NCBI GenBank assembly: GCA_020349945.1
Contig: CP070704.1
Coordinates: 2,265,371-2,322,152, forward strand
Reading direction: 5' to 3'
DNA from: Deltaproteobacteria bacterium
Lineage (GTDB): Bacteria; Desulfobacterota; DSM-4660; Desulfatiglandales; B25-G16
DNA length: 56,782 bases
Shown: one piece after another, positions 44,335 through 52,937 of the stretch
Numbering within the stretch: the first letter of the stretch is position 1
Layout of the letters: every line of letters starts with the position of its first letter
Translations under genes and position numbers: made by a program
The notes under the pieces: model-generated
Told to the model about the DNA's origin: nothing
Databases searched by the model: none
The model's input: the letters and a program-made list of their open reading frames with translations, nothing else

Positions 44335-45276
44335 ATGAGTCATCTCATCACCAGAAGAACAACCCTCAAAAGGTTGCTCAAGATCTCCGGTGGCCTGGTC
44401 CTTTCCGCCCTCACCGGATGGCCTCTAAATGGCCCTGGTTCGGTCTCGGCCAAGTCTCATAAGAAAGGGTTTATAGTTGAAGGTCTCGGTCAAGAGGAGG
44501 GTTACTCTTTAAAGGAGCTGACAAGAAGGGTTTTTGAGGCAGCGGGTGGCAGCAGTCGATTTGTCTCAAGGGGAGATGTGGTTGTCATCAAACCCAACAT
44601 TTCATGGGCCAGGCGTCCTGACCTGGCAGCTACCACCAACCCTGAACTCCTGGAGGCAGTCATCGAAATCTGTTATGAGGCCGGGGCCAAAAAGGTCAGG
44701 ATCGCCGATAACACCATCAACGATCCCAGGCGTTGTTTTGCCATTTCAGGCGCCGGTATGGTTGCAAAAAAGACGGGTGCAGAGCTGATCTATCCCAGGT
44801 CTTCACTTATGCGGGAGATGAAGCTACAGGGAAACCGCCTGGATGCCTGGCCTGTCTTTGTACCACTGGTGGAGGCCGACAGGCTCATCAACCTTCCGGT
44901 AGCAAAGCATCATGGACTCACCACCCTGACACTCGGCATGAAAAATTGGATAGGGGCAATTGGCGGCAGAAGGAGTGCCCTTCACCAGGATATTCACCAG
45001 AGTATTGTTGACCTGGCCCGGTTCTTCAATCCCACTTTCACCCTGATCGATGCCACCAGGATCATGATAAAAAATGGTCCCTCCGGCGGAAGGCTGTCCG
45101 ATGTTGCCACTAAAAATACCCTGATCTTAAGTGATGACCAAGTAGCTGCAGATGCCAAGGCCTCCATGCTATTTGGCCTGACTCCAGACCAGATAGGTCA
45201 TATCTTCTTAGGTCAACGGTGGGCTCTGGGCACCTATGATTTCCAGCAACTGGATCAGAAAAAGGTGATCCTTTGA
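44335..45276 (+). CDS. DUF362 protein with Tat-type signal
   Basis: 313-residue protein. The N-terminus has a twin-arginine-type signal (TRRTTLKRLLK followed by a hydrophobic stretch), suggesting folded export with a cofactor. The rest matches DUF362: GDVVVIKPNISWARRP, AGAKKVRIADN, NLPVAKHHGLTTLTLGMKNW and DATRIMIKNGPSGG. It lacks the ferredoxin Cys clusters that some DUF362 proteins have. Its stop overlaps the next gene, a NapH/NapG-like ferredoxin fusion, so the two are coupled and probably interact. The reaction is unknown. Confidence 0.85.
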   Translation: MSHLITRRTTLKRLLKISGGLVLSALTGWPLNGPGSVSAKSHKKGFIVEGLGQEEGYSLKELTRRVFEAAGGSSRFVSRGDVVVIKPNISWARRPDLAATTNPELLEAVIEICYEAGAKKVRIADNTINDPRRCFAISGAGMVAKKTGAELIYPRSSLMREMKLQGNRLDAWPVFVPLVEADRLINLPVAKHHGLTTLTLGMKNWIGAIGGRRSALHQDIHQSIVDLARFFNPTFTLIDATRIMIKNGPSGGRLSDVATKNTLILSDDQVAADAKASMLFGLTPDQIGHIFLGQRWALGTYDFQQLDQKKVIL

Positions 45277-46895
45277 AGGCAACTCATCTGGTCTGGATAA
45301 GGAGAATAAGCCAGGGCCTCTTTCTTCTCTTCTTCCTTTTTCTCCTGATTGAAAGCCGTCTGCCCCAGGATATATATCTGAGATATTCACTGGTCTTCTC
45401 CTCTGACCTGGATCTCAGAATTCAGTGGCCTCTAGGCTTTTTCTTTCAGCTCGATCCCCTGCTCTGGCTCTCATCCCTTGTGTCAGGACATCATTTTATT
45501 ACGGGGTTTTGGTGGGCACTCGCCCTGACTCTCGTGACCCTTTTCTTGGGCAGGATCTTCTGTGGCTTCATCTGTCCCTTGGGCACCACGCACCATGTGG
45601 TAAGCTGGGTCAAACCTGCCCTCAAGGGGAAGCGTATGATCGAGGCCAACCAAAAGAGCCCCAGCCAGAGAGTCAAGTATCTCCTTCTCACGAGCCTGCT
45701 TGTAGGGGCACTCATAGGCCTCAATCTTGCAGGGCTGATGGATCCCATATCCCTTTTTTTTCGCTCACTGGCCCTGGCAGTTTTCCCTGGACTCGGGGTG
45801 GGGATAAAGGAGATCTTTGATTGGATGGCCAAAAGCGATATAAGGATTTTAAACCACTTGAGTTATGGGGCAGAGGTCCTGGTATCACCGGTATTTGGAT
45901 ACAGTTATCAATCATATCAATCGGCCTGGTTTATCGGGCTGATTTTTCTGCTTACCCTCTTCCTCAACCGGATAAGGCCACGTTTCTGGTGCCGAGTCCT
46001 GTGCCCCCTTGGGGCCTTATTAGGAATATTTTCCAGGCTCAGCATCCTGAGGCTGGAAAAGAATCATGAAAAATGCACAAACTGTGAATTGTGCACCAAG
46101 AACTGCCAGGGTGCTGCCTCACCTATTCCCGGCCAGCAGTGGGAGAATGCAGAGTGCCTGATGTGCTTTAACTGCTTTGATTCCTGCACTGAAGGGGCCC
46201 TCTCCTTTCAACTCAGATGGCCCCGCACATTGAACAGGAAACCGGATATGGGCAGGAGGGCACTACTCACCGGCTTACTCGCAGGTATCTCCATTCCTCT
46301 TCTGGGGAGACTGGATGGCCAGGTGCACAAGGTTTCAGAGCCCCGCTTGATCAGGCCGCCTGGGTCTTTACCGGAGAAGGATTTTCTCAGGCTCTGCCAG
46401 AGATGCAGTCTGTGCATGAAGGTGTGCCCCACTAATGTGATAAACCCTACCCTTGGAGAGGCAGGAATGGCAGGATTTTGGACACCCCGTCTGGTAATGA
46501 TCCAGGGCTACTGCGAATATACCTGCACCCTCTGTGGAAGTGTCTGCCCTTCAGGGGCCATAAGGGAGATTTCAGTAAAAGAGAAGACTGAACGCCCCAT
46601 AAAAATAGGTTCTGCTTATGTAGAGAGGGGTAGATGCCTTCCGTGGTCAGGAAACGGGCCCTGTATTGTCTGCGAAGAACACTGCCCTACCTCTCCAAAG
46701 GCGATCTATTTCAGTAAGGAGCTTGTGACCGGACCTGATGGTAAGCGAATACTGGTTCCATTGCCCTATGTGGACCTCAAAATATGTGTGGGCTGTGGCA
46801 TATGCGAGTACAAATGCCCTGTCAAAGGACGGCCAGCCATCAGGATTATATCTGCTGGGGAGTCTCGGTCCGTGAAAAACCAGATTCTGCTTTAG
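45273..46895 (+). CDS. NapH-NapG-like fused membrane ferredoxin (540 aa)
   Basis: Polyferredoxin likely to carry electrons between the quinone pool and a periplasmic partner. The N-terminal half is NapH-like: four or five membrane helices with two CxxxCP motifs (FCGFICPLG and WCRVLCPLG) and a ferredoxin pair (CTNCELCTKNC, CLMCFNCFDSC). A second hydrophobic segment after MGRRALLTG resembles a Tat or anchor signal, and the C-terminal half is NapG/MauM-like with four 4Fe-4S motifs (CQRCSLCMKVCP, CTLCGSVCP, CIVCEEHCP, CVGCGICEYKCP). NapG and NapH are usually separate proteins. The start is a TTG overlapping the upstream TGA, preceded by GGTGAT. No nitrate reductase genes are nearby, so a role in nitrate reduction is not implied. 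Confidence 0.85.
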   Translation: MKATHLVWIRRISQGLFLLFFLFLLIESRLPQDIYLRYSLVFSSDLDLRIQWPLGFFFQLDPLLWLSSLVSGHHFITGFWWALALTLVTLFLGRIFCGFICPLGTTHHVVSWVKPALKGKRMIEANQKSPSQRVKYLLLTSLLVGALIGLNLAGLMDPISLFFRSLALAVFPGLGVGIKEIFDWMAKSDIRILNHLSYGAEVLVSPVFGYSYQSYQSAWFIGLIFLLTLFLNRIRPRFWCRVLCPLGALLGIFSRLSILRLEKNHEKCTNCELCTKNCQGAASPIPGQQWENAECLMCFNCFDSCTEGALSFQLRWPRTLNRKPDMGRRALLTGLLAGISIPLLGRLDGQVHKVSEPRLIRPPGSLPEKDFLRLCQRCSLCMKVCPTNVINPTLGEAGMAGFWTPRLVMIQGYCEYTCTLCGSVCPSGAIREISVKEKTERPIKIGSAYVERGRCLPWSGNGPCIVCEEHCPTSPKAIYFSKELVTGPDGKRILVPLPYVDLKICVGCGICEYKCPVKGRPAIRIISAGESRSVKNQILL

Positions 46896-46943
46896 CGAGG
46901 GAATATTGCCAGCCAAGCATCTTTATGGTTAAATGAGGGGGAT

Positions 46944-47228
46944 GTGGGAGACTGTTTAGCATCGAACCCTTATGTGATTTTCAGAATAGGCCCAGAGGGA
47001 GGGTTTCTCTTTGATTCATGTGGATACCCGGTCTACCTCACCCGTGCCACAGTAAAGGGAAAGCACTGGCTAAGGCTCCGTGTTGGTTTTTTCACGGACA
47101 GGACCGAGGCAGACACACAGGCCAAGAAGATAATGAGCACGTTGAATCTGACTGGTTCTTGGGTTACCAAAGTAGACAAGAAAGAACTCGACGAATTTGG
47201 TGGTTACCGAGTGAAGCCTAAGGGATAG
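46944..47228 (+). CDS. Short SPOR-like protein, possibly truncated
   Basis: 94 residues. GYPVYLTRATVKGKHW, LRLRVGFFTDRTEAD and the following helix-strand match the second half of a SPOR peptidoglycan-binding repeat; the first strand region (YVIFRIGPEGG) is only weakly similar. There is no signal peptide, which a working SPOR protein should have. The start is a GTG with GAGGGGG only two bases away, so poor spacing. It may be a decayed fragment of a larger exported protein, or a small protein starting elsewhere. The MBL gene follows after two bases. Confidence 0.5.
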   Translation: MGDCLASNPYVIFRIGPEGGFLFDSCGYPVYLTRATVKGKHWLRLRVGFFTDRTEADTQAKKIMSTLNLTGSWVTKVDKKELDEFGGYRVKPKG

Positions 47229-47230
47229 TT

Positions 47231-47860
47231 ATGGACATTGAACAGATGAAGGTCGGATTTATGGATGTATTCTGTTATTTAGTGGCATGTATGAGGACCA
47301 AGGAGACCCTGGTTATTGATCCGGCTGGGGATGAGGACCGGATCATTGAGAGGATTACACAAAAGGATCTGGATTTGAAATATATTGTGAACACCCATGG
47401 CCATCCGGATCATACCTGCGGCAACGCTAGAGTCAAGGCCCTCACTGGTGCAAAGATTATCATACACGAACTGGACGATCAAATGTTCAATTCAGCACAG
47501 GGGCATGAAATGGCCCGCCAGTGGGGTTTTATTCCTTCACCCCCTGCTGATATCACGGTAAAGCATGGAGATCAGATTGTGGTGGGTGATGTTGCGCTCA
47601 AAGTCATCCATACCCCAGGACACAGCCCTGGGGGCATATGCCTTCTCGGGGATGGCAACATTTTTACAGGGGATACCCTGTTTGTCGGTGGCATTGGTCG
47701 AACGGACCTACCGGGTGCATCTACGGCCCAGTTTATGAAGGCTATAAAGGAAATACTTCTCACCCTGCCTGGTGAAACGATTGTTTGGCCTGGGCATGAC
47801 TATGGGGCTAGGCCTTCCTCCACCATTGAGGTTGAAAAAATGACCAATCCCTGGCTCTAG
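47231..47860 (+). CDS. Metallo-beta-lactamase-fold hydrolase (glyoxalase II-like)
   Basis: 209 residues with the MBL metal-binding motif THGHPDHTCG near residue 55, HTPGHSPGG near 127, the GDTLF segment with the bridging Asp, and PGHDYG with the last His near 193. It belongs to the glyoxalase II/hydroxyacylglutathione hydrolase-like group of small MBL proteins that act on thioesters. The true substrate is unknown, and the C-terminal glutathione-binding domain of real glyoxalase II is absent. AAGGGA precedes the ATG at 47231. Confidence 0.88.
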   Translation: MDIEQMKVGFMDVFCYLVACMRTKETLVIDPAGDEDRIIERITQKDLDLKYIVNTHGHPDHTCGNARVKALTGAKIIIHELDDQMFNSAQGHEMARQWGFIPSPPADITVKHGDQIVVGDVALKVIHTPGHSPGGICLLGDGNIFTGDTLFVGGIGRTDLPGASTAQFMKAIKEILLTLPGETIVWPGHDYGARPSSTIEVEKMTNPWL

Positions 47861-47970
47861 AACAAGGCCTTGCGTATCTTAGTCCCCCCATTAGTTCGGA
47901 TCAAAACTCCCATCTCAAAAATCTGACACTATAGGACTCCATAGCGCGATCATGAGAGATTTCTGGCTTT

Positions 47971-48348
47971 TTGGAACTGTTTTCGGAAAAAAATCGTAAG
48001 CAGATAAAAGGGTTTACTCCTCAAGCCATGGACCGGTTGCTTAAATATGATTGGCCCGGAAATGTCAGGGAGCTTATGAATGCTGTTGAAAGGGGCATGG
48101 TCCTTTTAAGGTCAGAGTACTTAGATGAAGAAGAGCTGTCACTGATCTTAAGGGATGCCTCGCTGTCCGGGGAAATTTTGCCAAAAGACGCCATACCTGC
48201 AGATATGCCGCTCAATGAGGTTGAAAAGGCGACCATATTGAGGACGCTGGAGCTGACCCGTGGTAATAAGAGTGAAGCGGCAAGACGGCTCGGCGTAACA
48301 CGGGGGACCCTGCATAAGAAACTCAAGATGTACGGGGTCATGCCTTAA
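47971..48348 (+). pseudogene. 5'-truncated NtrC-family sigma-54 activator
   Basis: Only the C-terminal end of a sigma-54-dependent response regulator remains. GFTPQAMDRLLKYDWPGNVR is the last AAA+ helix with the conserved WPGNVREL motif, and EAARRLGVTRGTLHKKLK is the Fis-type DNA-binding helix-turn-helix. The receiver domain, Walker motifs and GAFTGA loop are missing. The frame is closed by a TGA a few codons before the first possible start (TTG at 47971), and the preceding bases are unrelated. So this is a deletion remnant, not an intact small regulator. It lies at the boundary to the sugar transporter genes. Confidence 0.8.
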
Positions 48349-48425
48349 GGGCATGCGAGGCACAGACAGTTCCATTCCGGGTGACCATCGATCATAAGAG
48401 AACCCTGTGGGCATTTCATCCCAGA

Positions 48426-49523
48426 TCATTTCGATGAGGAGCAGGAACCTGCAGGCCATGAGATGCGGCGCCCTTCATGAAAAATATGCACCCGGTCGGG
48501 GTCAACGGTCAGGGGGACGACCTGGCCAGGTTGGAAGGCTGCCTCCCTGGGGGCACGGATCGTCATGCTCTCCTGACCAAGACGGGCGTGGATATACTTC
48601 TCAGAGCCTATGTCGCTTATCATCTCTATCTTAGCCTTCAGTGCCGGGGTCCCACCATGTCCGATTGCGATGTCCTCGGGTCTGATACCCACCTCTAGCT
48701 CACTTTCCCCCAGATTGAGCTGAAGCCCTCCTATGTCTAAGGAAAAACCTGCACCCTGGAAATGGGTTCGATCATCCTTGTGGAGAAGCCTTCCCCGATA
48801 CAGATTCATCTCCGGCGATCCAATGAACGTAGCCACGAAGGTGTCTGCGGGGTGTGCGTAGATGGTCTCAGGCCAACCGATCTGGTGCACCTTCCCCCGG
48901 CGCATGACCACCACCTTGTCTCCAAGGGTCATGGCCTCCACCTGATCATGGGTGACGTATACGATAGTGCTCTGGATCTCACGGTGCAGGTGCCTGAGCT
49001 CTAGCCTCACACTGGCACGCAGGCGAGCATCCAGATTGCTCAACGGTTCGTCAAGCAGAAAGAGCCTGGGCCGACGCACCAGCGCCCTACCCATCGCAAC
49101 CCTCTGACGCTGCCCACCCGAGAGCCCCCGGGGCTTTCGATCCAGGAGATCCTCGATCCCCAGTATCCGAGCCGTCTCAAGAACCTGCTCTCGTATTATC
49201 TGCTTGGGTACATCGCGCATGCGAAGCCCGAATCCCAGGTTTTGTGCCACTGTCATGTGTGGATAAAGGGCATAGTTTTGAAATACCATGGCCACATCCC
49301 GCTCCCGAGGGGCAAGTCTGTCAACGGACTGGCCGTCTATGAGGACCGAGCCCTCGTCTTGTTGGATCAGTCCGGCGATGATATTGAGTAGAGTGCTCTT
49401 TCCGCACCCCGAAGGCCCCACAAGAACGCAGAACTCTCCGTGGTCTACATGTAGGTCCACGCCATGAAGTGCCAAGATCTGACCGAATCGCTTTGTAATT
49501 GCCTTCAGGGTCAAGGATGCCAT
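48426..49523 (-). CDS. Sugar ABC transporter ATPase (CUT1, MalK/UgpC type)
   Basis: ATPase energising a carbohydrate importer. 365 aa: Walker A GPSGCGKST near residue 37, signature GLSGGQRQRVAMGRAL, Walker B LFLLDEPLSNLDARLR, H-loop VYVTHDQVEAMTL. The C-terminal part (from about 235) has the regulatory TOBE-type domain with VGIRPEDI, as in MalK and UgpC. I choose the ATG at 49523 because AAAGGT precedes it; a TTG two codons earlier overlaps the permease stop. The substrate is unknown. It is the last gene of the SBP-permease-permease-ATPase set. Confidence 0.92.
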   Translation of the reverse strand: MASLTLKAITKRFGQILALHGVDLHVDHGEFCVLVGPSGCGKSTLLNIIAGLIQQDEGSVLIDGQSVDRLAPRERDVAMVFQNYALYPHMTVAQNLGFGLRMRDVPKQIIREQVLETARILGIEDLLDRKPRGLSGGQRQRVAMGRALVRRPRLFLLDEPLSNLDARLRASVRLELRHLHREIQSTIVYVTHDQVEAMTLGDKVVVMRRGKVHQIGWPETIYAHPADTFVATFIGSPEMNLYRGRLLHKDDRTHFQGAGFSLDIGGLQLNLGESELEVGIRPEDIAIGHGGTPALKAKIEMISDIGSEKYIHARLGQESMTIRAPREAAFQPGQVVPLTVDPDRVHIFHEGRRISWPAGSCSSSK

Positions 49524-49525
49524 AT

Positions 49526-50374
49526 TCAACCTTTCATGGCCCCTGCGGTCAAGCCACGAACCAGGTAACGTTCGAATAATAGGAAGAAGACCAGGATGGG
49601 GAGGGTCACCATGACCGAGGCGGCCATCACTAACTGTTTGGACAGATGGACGCTCCCCGCGAGCTGTACTACACCCCGAGATAGCGTGAATTTTTCAGGG
49701 GTATCCAGAAACATGAACGCAAACAGAAACTCGTTCCAGGCGATCATGAATGTATACAGGGCAACGCTGGCCAGGCCCGGGGCGGAGAGAGGAATGATGA
49801 TCCTCCAGATCACGCTGAAACGGCTGCAGCCATCGATCAACCCTGCGTGCTCTATCTCAGGCGGGAGTGTCTGAAAATAGCTCCGCAGCATATACAGGGC
49901 AACTGGAAGGGTCTGAGCCAGGTACACGAGGATGAGCAAATTGATTGAATCCCGGAACCCCATCCGGGAGAACATGACATAGAGGGGGATCACCAAGACA
50001 ATGGCCGGGAACATATAGATCAGCAAGATGCTGTAGGACATGAATTCCCTGCCGCGAAAACGGAGCCTGGTGACAGCATATCCCCCCACAGTGGCCAGGG
50101 TGACTGAAAGCACCACAGTGACCACCGAGACATACACACTATTGCAGATATATCGGAGAAAGCCGTGTTGAAAAAGCACTTCATAATAGGCGTGAAGATT
50201 GATTTTTCGGATATCCAGACCCAGGTTGGCAGGCTTCAGGAGGATCTCCCCCAGAGACCTGAAAGAAGAAACCATCATCCAGTAGAAGGGGAAGGCCACG
50301 ATGGCGATGAACACAAGGAGACCCATGACCCTCAGGATCTGAATAATGGTTTTCTCCAGCCGTTCCCTGCTCAT
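49526..50374 (-). CDS. Sugar ABC transporter permease (MalG/UgpE type)
   Basis: 282-residue inner-membrane permease with six hydrophobic segments. The EAA loop that contacts the ATPase reads EIEHAGLIDGCSRFSVIWRI, with the conserved Glu-x8-Gly pattern. The N-terminus (ILRVMGLLVFIAIVAFPFYW) and the C-terminal GLTAGAMKG are typical of the MalG group. The ATG follows GAGGGG. It pairs with the permease at 50498-51436; an unusual gap of 123 bases separates the two genes. Confidence 0.92.
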   Translation of the reverse strand: MSRERLEKTIIQILRVMGLLVFIAIVAFPFYWMMVSSFRSLGEILLKPANLGLDIRKINLHAYYEVLFQHGFLRYICNSVYVSVVTVVLSVTLATVGGYAVTRLRFRGREFMSYSILLIYMFPAIVLVIPLYVMFSRMGFRDSINLLILVYLAQTLPVALYMLRSYFQTLPPEIEHAGLIDGCSRFSVIWRIIIPLSAPGLASVALYTFMIAWNEFLFAFMFLDTPEKFTLSRGVVQLAGSVHLSKQLVMAASVMVTLPILVFFLLFERYLVRGLTAGAMKG

Positions 50375-50497
50375 TGCCCCTCACCCTCATCCATAGAAGA
50401 TCCCTGGTTTCTAACTGCTCGTGGTTGCCCCATTCAATGCACCCTTTGGGCTGTAAATCCTCCTTGAACGGTCGCTTCCAGCACTGGTCATGTCCAC

Positions 50498-51436
50498 TCA
50501 TTCCTCCTTCGCAATCCACCGGAAGTAAACAAGGAGAAAGACCGAAAGAACACCAAAGAGAATCATCGCCACCGCTGAGCTTGCCCCGATATTAAACTCA
50601 CCAAAGGCATAATCATACACCCTGATAGTGAGCACCTTGGTTCCAGCCTGCCCCCTCGTGAGCAAGAAGATATCGTCGAACTTGTTGAAGGTCCAGATGA
50701 ATCGGAAGAGAAAGAGGGTGGACAGAACTGCGGAAAGTTGTGGCAGGGTGATGTGGAAGAACCGCTGAAACGGGGTCGCCCCGTCGACCGATGCAGCCTG
50801 ATAAAGCTCATCCGGGATAGCCTGGAGCCGTGCGAGAATGAACAGGAAAGCGAAGGGAAAGTAACGCCAGCCTTCGAAGAGGATCACTGAGGTGAGTGCC
50901 ATAGGCACACGCACCCTCACTCCGAGCAGGTCCAGGTCCCACCATCGCTGTGACAGAAACGGAATTGGCTGTGCCAAGAGACCCTTGTCCACAGCCAGCC
51001 AGTTTAAGACGCCCAGTTGGGGGTCGAGGATAAAACTCCACGTAAAGGTGACGGCCACCACGGGAGCAATATAGGGGGAGATGAAAAGCCCTCTCAACAT
51101 GCTCCGGCCTGGGAATTCCCCGTGCACCAGGAGGGCCGCCATCAACCCCAGGAGAATGGACAGAACGCTTCCGGCAGTAGTGTAAATCAACGTAGTCAGG
51201 AGAACCGTCCCGAATTCCGGATCTCCGAATACCTTCCGGTAATTCTCCAGGGTCATGTTAAACTCGAAAAGAGAGACCCCTCGAAGATCCCCCAGGGAGA
51301 CCGCTTTAAGACTGAGCCACAGATTCCAGATCACTGGAAAGATAACAAAGGCCAGAACGACCGTGAATGTAGGGAACAACATCCAGAAGGCAAGCCTAGC
51401 CTCCTGGTCAAAGAAGGTTGGCTCTCTGCGTGTCAT
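50498..51436 (-). CDS. Sugar ABC transporter permease (MalF/UgpA type)
   Basis: 312-residue permease with six hydrophobic segments, starting at FWMLFPTFTVVLAFVIFPV. The EAA-type loop IPDELYQAASVDGATPFQRF is clear. It is the partner of the MalG-type protein. The ATG at 51436 lies 20 bases after the binding-protein stop. The ribosome binding site is weak, which suggests coupling to the upstream gene. Confidence 0.92.
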   Translation of the reverse strand: MTRREPTFFDQEARLAFWMLFPTFTVVLAFVIFPVIWNLWLSLKAVSLGDLRGVSLFEFNMTLENYRKVFGDPEFGTVLLTTLIYTTAGSVLSILLGLMAALLVHGEFPGRSMLRGLFISPYIAPVVAVTFTWSFILDPQLGVLNWLAVDKGLLAQPIPFLSQRWWDLDLLGVRVRVPMALTSVILFEGWRYFPFAFLFILARLQAIPDELYQAASVDGATPFQRFFHITLPQLSAVLSTLFLFRFIWTFNKFDDIFLLTRGQAGTKVLTIRVYDYAFGEFNIGASSAVAMILFGVLSVFLLVYFRWIAKEE

Positions 51437-51456
51437 GAGTTCTGTGATGCATATCC

Positions 51457-52803
51457 TTATTCAAGGCCCTTTACCCGCTCGTCCATCATCCGTGCAGCCT
51501 GCCTCGCGCTAAGTTCACGGTCGAGGAATCTCTTGAGGATCTCCGGAATAACCTTTGTTCCATAGACCTTGGAGATAAGGGCCCCCTTCCCTTCGGCAAA
51601 TCCCCAGCGGTCGAAACCCTCAATCCCGCCGACAATAGTTCTCACCACGTCCATCCCGTAAAACTGGGAGACCTTAGCCCGAGTCGTTACCCCAAACTCC
51701 AGATCCATCCACCCGTCAATGAACCGGTTGGGCTCGTCCCGGGTCCCTTTGCACACGGGGAGCTTACCCTCTGCCGCCATGCCTAACCACCTCAGGTACC
51801 CGTCGGTTAGTAAGAATTCCACCCACTGTTTGGCCGCATGCTCGTCCGCATCTCGCGTGATACCTAAATAATTTATCTGGCCATATTGAGCATTCCCTTT
51901 TGGGCCATGAATGATGCTCACAAAGCCGGTATTCCTGGCCAGAAACCCAGGCTCCCCTTTTGCCATATCAGGCAGCACTGGCTGATCCCTGCGAAGCCCC
52001 GAGAGCTCATCCAAGATGAATGGAGACCAGATGATCATGGCCGCTCGCCCGGACAGATAGTCCATCCTGGTGTTTAGCCAGTAGAGGTTTCCAGGCGGGC
52101 TGAACCGGGCAAGTGCTTTGTAATACTCGAGGGTCTGGACCATCCCGGGCGTGCCCAGGTCAACGCTTCCAGATGGATCTGTCAGTCTAACCCCATTAGA
52201 CAGGGCGAGGTGCTCGAAAACTTGTTGGGTGTAGGTATGTGCAGGGTCAGTGGCCACCTCGAATCCCCAGATGAGAGGTGGATTGTGCAGTGCCTGGGCC
52301 GCTTTAAGGATGTAACCCCAGCGATCAGGCGCAGGCAATCCTTTTTTCTCGAACAGGTCTTTGCGGTAGAGGAGGAGCTGGCCCCATCCATCTATCGGTA
52401 CAGCAGCATAGCCACCCGGCACCCGGCAGAGATTCAGCGGCCCTGCGCCGAAGTTCTCTTTTCCCAGGTGATGCACCACATCCGTTGCAGCACGGTCATC
52501 CAAGATCCCTGCCTTCACCCATCCGATGGTGAAGTCCAGAGGATGGAAGAGCACATCGGGAAGGGACCTTGCTGCATAGGCAGCAGTGACCCGCTCAGCC
52601 AAGAGGTTCTCCTGTACAGGGACTACAAGGACGCGAATTCCGGTCTTTTGGGCGAATGCGCGGGCTATTTCCCTCTGGATCCCAAGTCGGTCCCTCTCTA
52701 CCTCAGTGGTCCAGAAGGAGATCTGGTTTCCGGTGCCAGCCGCGGGGATGCTCATTATGAGGACCCAGAAGATTATCAAAGTGGATAAAATCATCACCCT
52801 CAT
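51457..52803 (-). CDS. Extracellular sugar-binding protein of the CUT1 transporter
   Basis: 448 residues with a signal peptide (hydrophobic core ILSTLIIFWVLIMSIPAAG). The mature protein has ISFWTTEVERD, YAARSLPDVLFHPLD, AVPIDGWGQLLLYRKDLFE (binding-protein family 1 pattern with the internal repeat of VPI-x-L-YYRKDLF) and GRAAMIIWSPF. It captures an oligosaccharide or other polyol-type ligand in the periplasm; which one is not readable. There is no lipobox. The ATG follows GGGGA. It is the first gene of the transporter operon, and no glycosidase or regulator lies beside it. Confidence 0.88.
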   Translation of the reverse strand: MRVMILSTLIIFWVLIMSIPAAGTGNQISFWTTEVERDRLGIQREIARAFAQKTGIRVLVVPVQENLLAERVTAAYAARSLPDVLFHPLDFTIGWVKAGILDDRAATDVVHHLGKENFGAGPLNLCRVPGGYAAVPIDGWGQLLLYRKDLFEKKGLPAPDRWGYILKAAQALHNPPLIWGFEVATDPAHTYTQQVFEHLALSNGVRLTDPSGSVDLGTPGMVQTLEYYKALARFSPPGNLYWLNTRMDYLSGRAAMIIWSPFILDELSGLRRDQPVLPDMAKGEPGFLARNTGFVSIIHGPKGNAQYGQINYLGITRDADEHAAKQWVEFLLTDGYLRWLGMAAEGKLPVCKGTRDEPNRFIDGWMDLEFGVTTRAKVSQFYGMDVVRTIVGGIEGFDRWGFAEGKGALISKVYGTKVIPEILKRFLDRELSARQAARMMDERVKGLE

Positions 52804-52937
52804 AGGTATTCCCCGCTTTCCAGCTGAAGGTCTTTTTTCCAGTATAATCCGCGGATCTTCCCAGGGTCAATTCAATTGTACACAACATTGATGACCAAGA
52901 GGCTGTCAAAAGGGACAGACCCGCACTGCAGTTTGCC

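Noticed and set aside
45273..46895. Part of a periplasmic nitrate reductase (Nap) operon
   Set aside because: No NapA, NapB, NapC or NapD gene lies nearby; the flanks are DUF362, a SPOR fragment and an MBL hydrolase.
49258..49266. Perfect DnaA box TGTGGATAA
   Set aside because: It lies inside the coding sequence of the sugar transporter ATPase and has no neighbours, so it is probably chance.
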